This document shows, in pieces, positions 62,614 to 64,000 of a DNA stretch of 64,000 bases (the first letter of the stretch is position 1; each line of letters opens with the position of its first letter). The position numbers and the translations under genes were made by a program. The notes under the pieces are model-generated. The model worked only from the letters and a program-made list of their open reading frames with translations, was not told the DNA's origin and searched no databases. The DNA is from Plecoglossus altivelis (lineage: Eukaryota; Chordata; Actinopteri; Osmeriformes; Plecoglossidae). The stretch covers positions 5,411,179-5,475,178 of the forward strand of contig BROE01000020.1 in NCBI GenBank assembly GCA_036571765.1, in the 5' to 3' direction.

Positions 62614-64000
62614 CGGGCCATCTTCTTGCAGTCTCACTGCGAGGCCATCAGGATGAATCAGCATCCGCTTCGCTCTCTGAACCCCAGCAGCTGCTGTCAC
62701 ACGGAGGTGGACGCCCAGCTCTCGTCGAGACAGGGAGGGGCGAGGAAAGTGGCGAGGACGGAAAATGGCCCCCACGTCGGTCGTCCGTCTGAAAACACGC
62801 TCGCAGGCGAAAGTGCCGGCGATTTTCTCACCGCGTGGCCGATAGGCTGATGATGCGGTAGACCTGCAGAGGGTCGACACGTTTGACACGTAGCTGACAC
62901 GTAGGTGAGCTCGGCCCAAGGCAAGACGACTCATGTTTATAGAGGGCTGTCCTGTTATCTCCAAGGTGATGGGTATTACCGTGTTTATGGTACACCGGAT
63001 CTAATATAAAGGCCATGTAGAGCCACAGTGCTGTGTGAGGGTGAGAGAATTGAGGTGAGGGAGAGATAGAGGGGTGAGAGAAGAGGAGATGAGAGAAGGA
63101 GGGGTGGACAGGACTGGAGGAGAGAGGAAGGGAAAGGCGGGAGTAGGGGAGGAAGTGGCGATGATGAAAGAAAGGGAGCAGGACAGAGACAGGAATGGGT
63201 GAATCTGTAGGTTTTGAGAAATTGCCTCAATGTTATTTTGATTAAACCTGCAAAAAAAAACGTCGGCTTCTGTCATGGATGTTACGCAATCTCAGAGGCT
63301 CATCCAGCACAAGAGGCTGCATCCTCTACCCAGAGTCATCCATTTTTATCTTCCCCACAATGCACCACAAGCGTATCAAGAGCAGATTGGTCCGCACCAG
63401 TTCAGCTTTAATGGTGATGGAGAGCTCTAGAGAGAAACCGAAAGATAGGCTGTGAGAGAGAGATGAAAAGAGGGGGAGAGAGAGAGGAGGAGAGAGGAGA
63501 CAGGAGAGAGACTACACGCAAGAAACTCCACTGTGAACACCACCTGCTTTTTCCAAAGAAGTTCAAACTACTACCATGTCCAACTGCAGCGGTCATCGTA
63601 GAGCTTTTGCCACACAAACATCCCACAGAGACAACAGTTACATGGAGAATAACGTCAAGATTAGCCTCCAAACAGAGACGTGTCATAGCTCTGGCCCATC
63701 CGCCTGTCTTTCCCATGGTCCCAGCCAGCGCTGCACGCAAGCGCGGAACAGTCATCAGCGTACAGGCCCACAATTAGCTTATTAAGGAAATCATTAACTC
63801 CAAAGGCAATTTGGTAAACACGAGGGGTTAAATGATGCGGCGGACTACGTGAGCAAGTGAACCGAGTTTGAATTACGAAGAAGGGCTTTGGATCTTTGAA
63901 AAGCAGCCCTTGAATCGGTTGTATTGAGTGCCAACGCAAATGTACCAAAGCCACGTTGGAATAGTGTTAAGTGACACAGGGAGATATTATGATGCCAGCC

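Larger units (their letters stand above)
60779..64000 (-). other. atp2b2: atp2b2 5' flank and probable 5' UTR
   Basis: Upstream of the start codon is a GCC-rich stretch, then G-rich and CpG-containing sequence to about 61.4 kb. Beyond it are an AG run (61226-61278), seven CTG triplets (61380-61401), CTCA/CT repeats (61498-61820) and a poly-G (62590-62613). The promoter and 5' UTR exons must lie here or further right. No exon boundary could be fixed. Confidence 0.45.

Overview
The window reads as vertebrate, almost certainly teleost, nuclear DNA. It has compact GT-AG introns, abundant CA/CT/AG microsatellites and minisatellites, and fold-back repeats of a kind common in fish. Every recognisable gene is on the minus strand. 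No bacterial-type features were seen.

Two genes are present. (1) The 5' part of a GABA transporter gene, slc6a11 (GAT3 type), occupies about 2.4-3.7 kb. Coding exons 1-4 are visible, and the gene continues off the left edge. A possible non-coding first exon lies near 4.2-4.3 kb. (2) A complete plasma-membrane calcium pump gene, atp2b2 (PMCA2), runs from the start codon at 60778 down to the stop codon at 16629. I placed 19 constitutive coding exons at splice-site resolution. Their lengths sum to 3606 nt (1201 residues plus stop) with phases that agree at every junction. In addition there are three short in-frame cassette exons (33, 54 and 42 nt) at splice site A and two exons (175 and about 53 nt) at splice site C. 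With all site-A exons the protein would be 1244 residues, close to the mammalian PMCA2w/b form as I recall it.

Layout from left to right: 1-2376 slc6a11 intron 4; 2377-3680 slc6a11 exons; 3.7-13.5 kb intron/5' flank and intergenic DNA; about 13.5-16.6 kb probable atp2b2 3' UTR; 16.6-24.2 kb exons for the calmodulin-binding tail, membrane segments 5-10 and the hinge; 26.8-35.9 kb exons for the nucleotide-binding and phosphorylation regions and membrane segments 3-4; 37-41 kb the site-A cassettes; 42-46.6 kb actuator-domain exons and membrane segments 1-2; 46.6-60.6 kb a long first coding intron with several large minisatellites and a 100-N gap; 60.6-64 kb the first coding exon and GC- and CT-rich 5' flank.

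The two genes are related in biology: PMCA2 exports calcium from neurons and hair cells, and GAT3 clears GABA. They are also linked in mammals, but as I recall with a different relative orientation. The assembly is locally imperfect. There are two 10-N gaps flanked by near-identical 0.5-0.6 kb copies. A third duplicated segment carries a broken second copy of one atp2b2 exon that differs from the first almost only by single-base deletions, which points to uncorrected long-read sequence. I found no sign of a novel multi-gene system. The most informative features are the alternative-splicing cassettes and the repeat structures.
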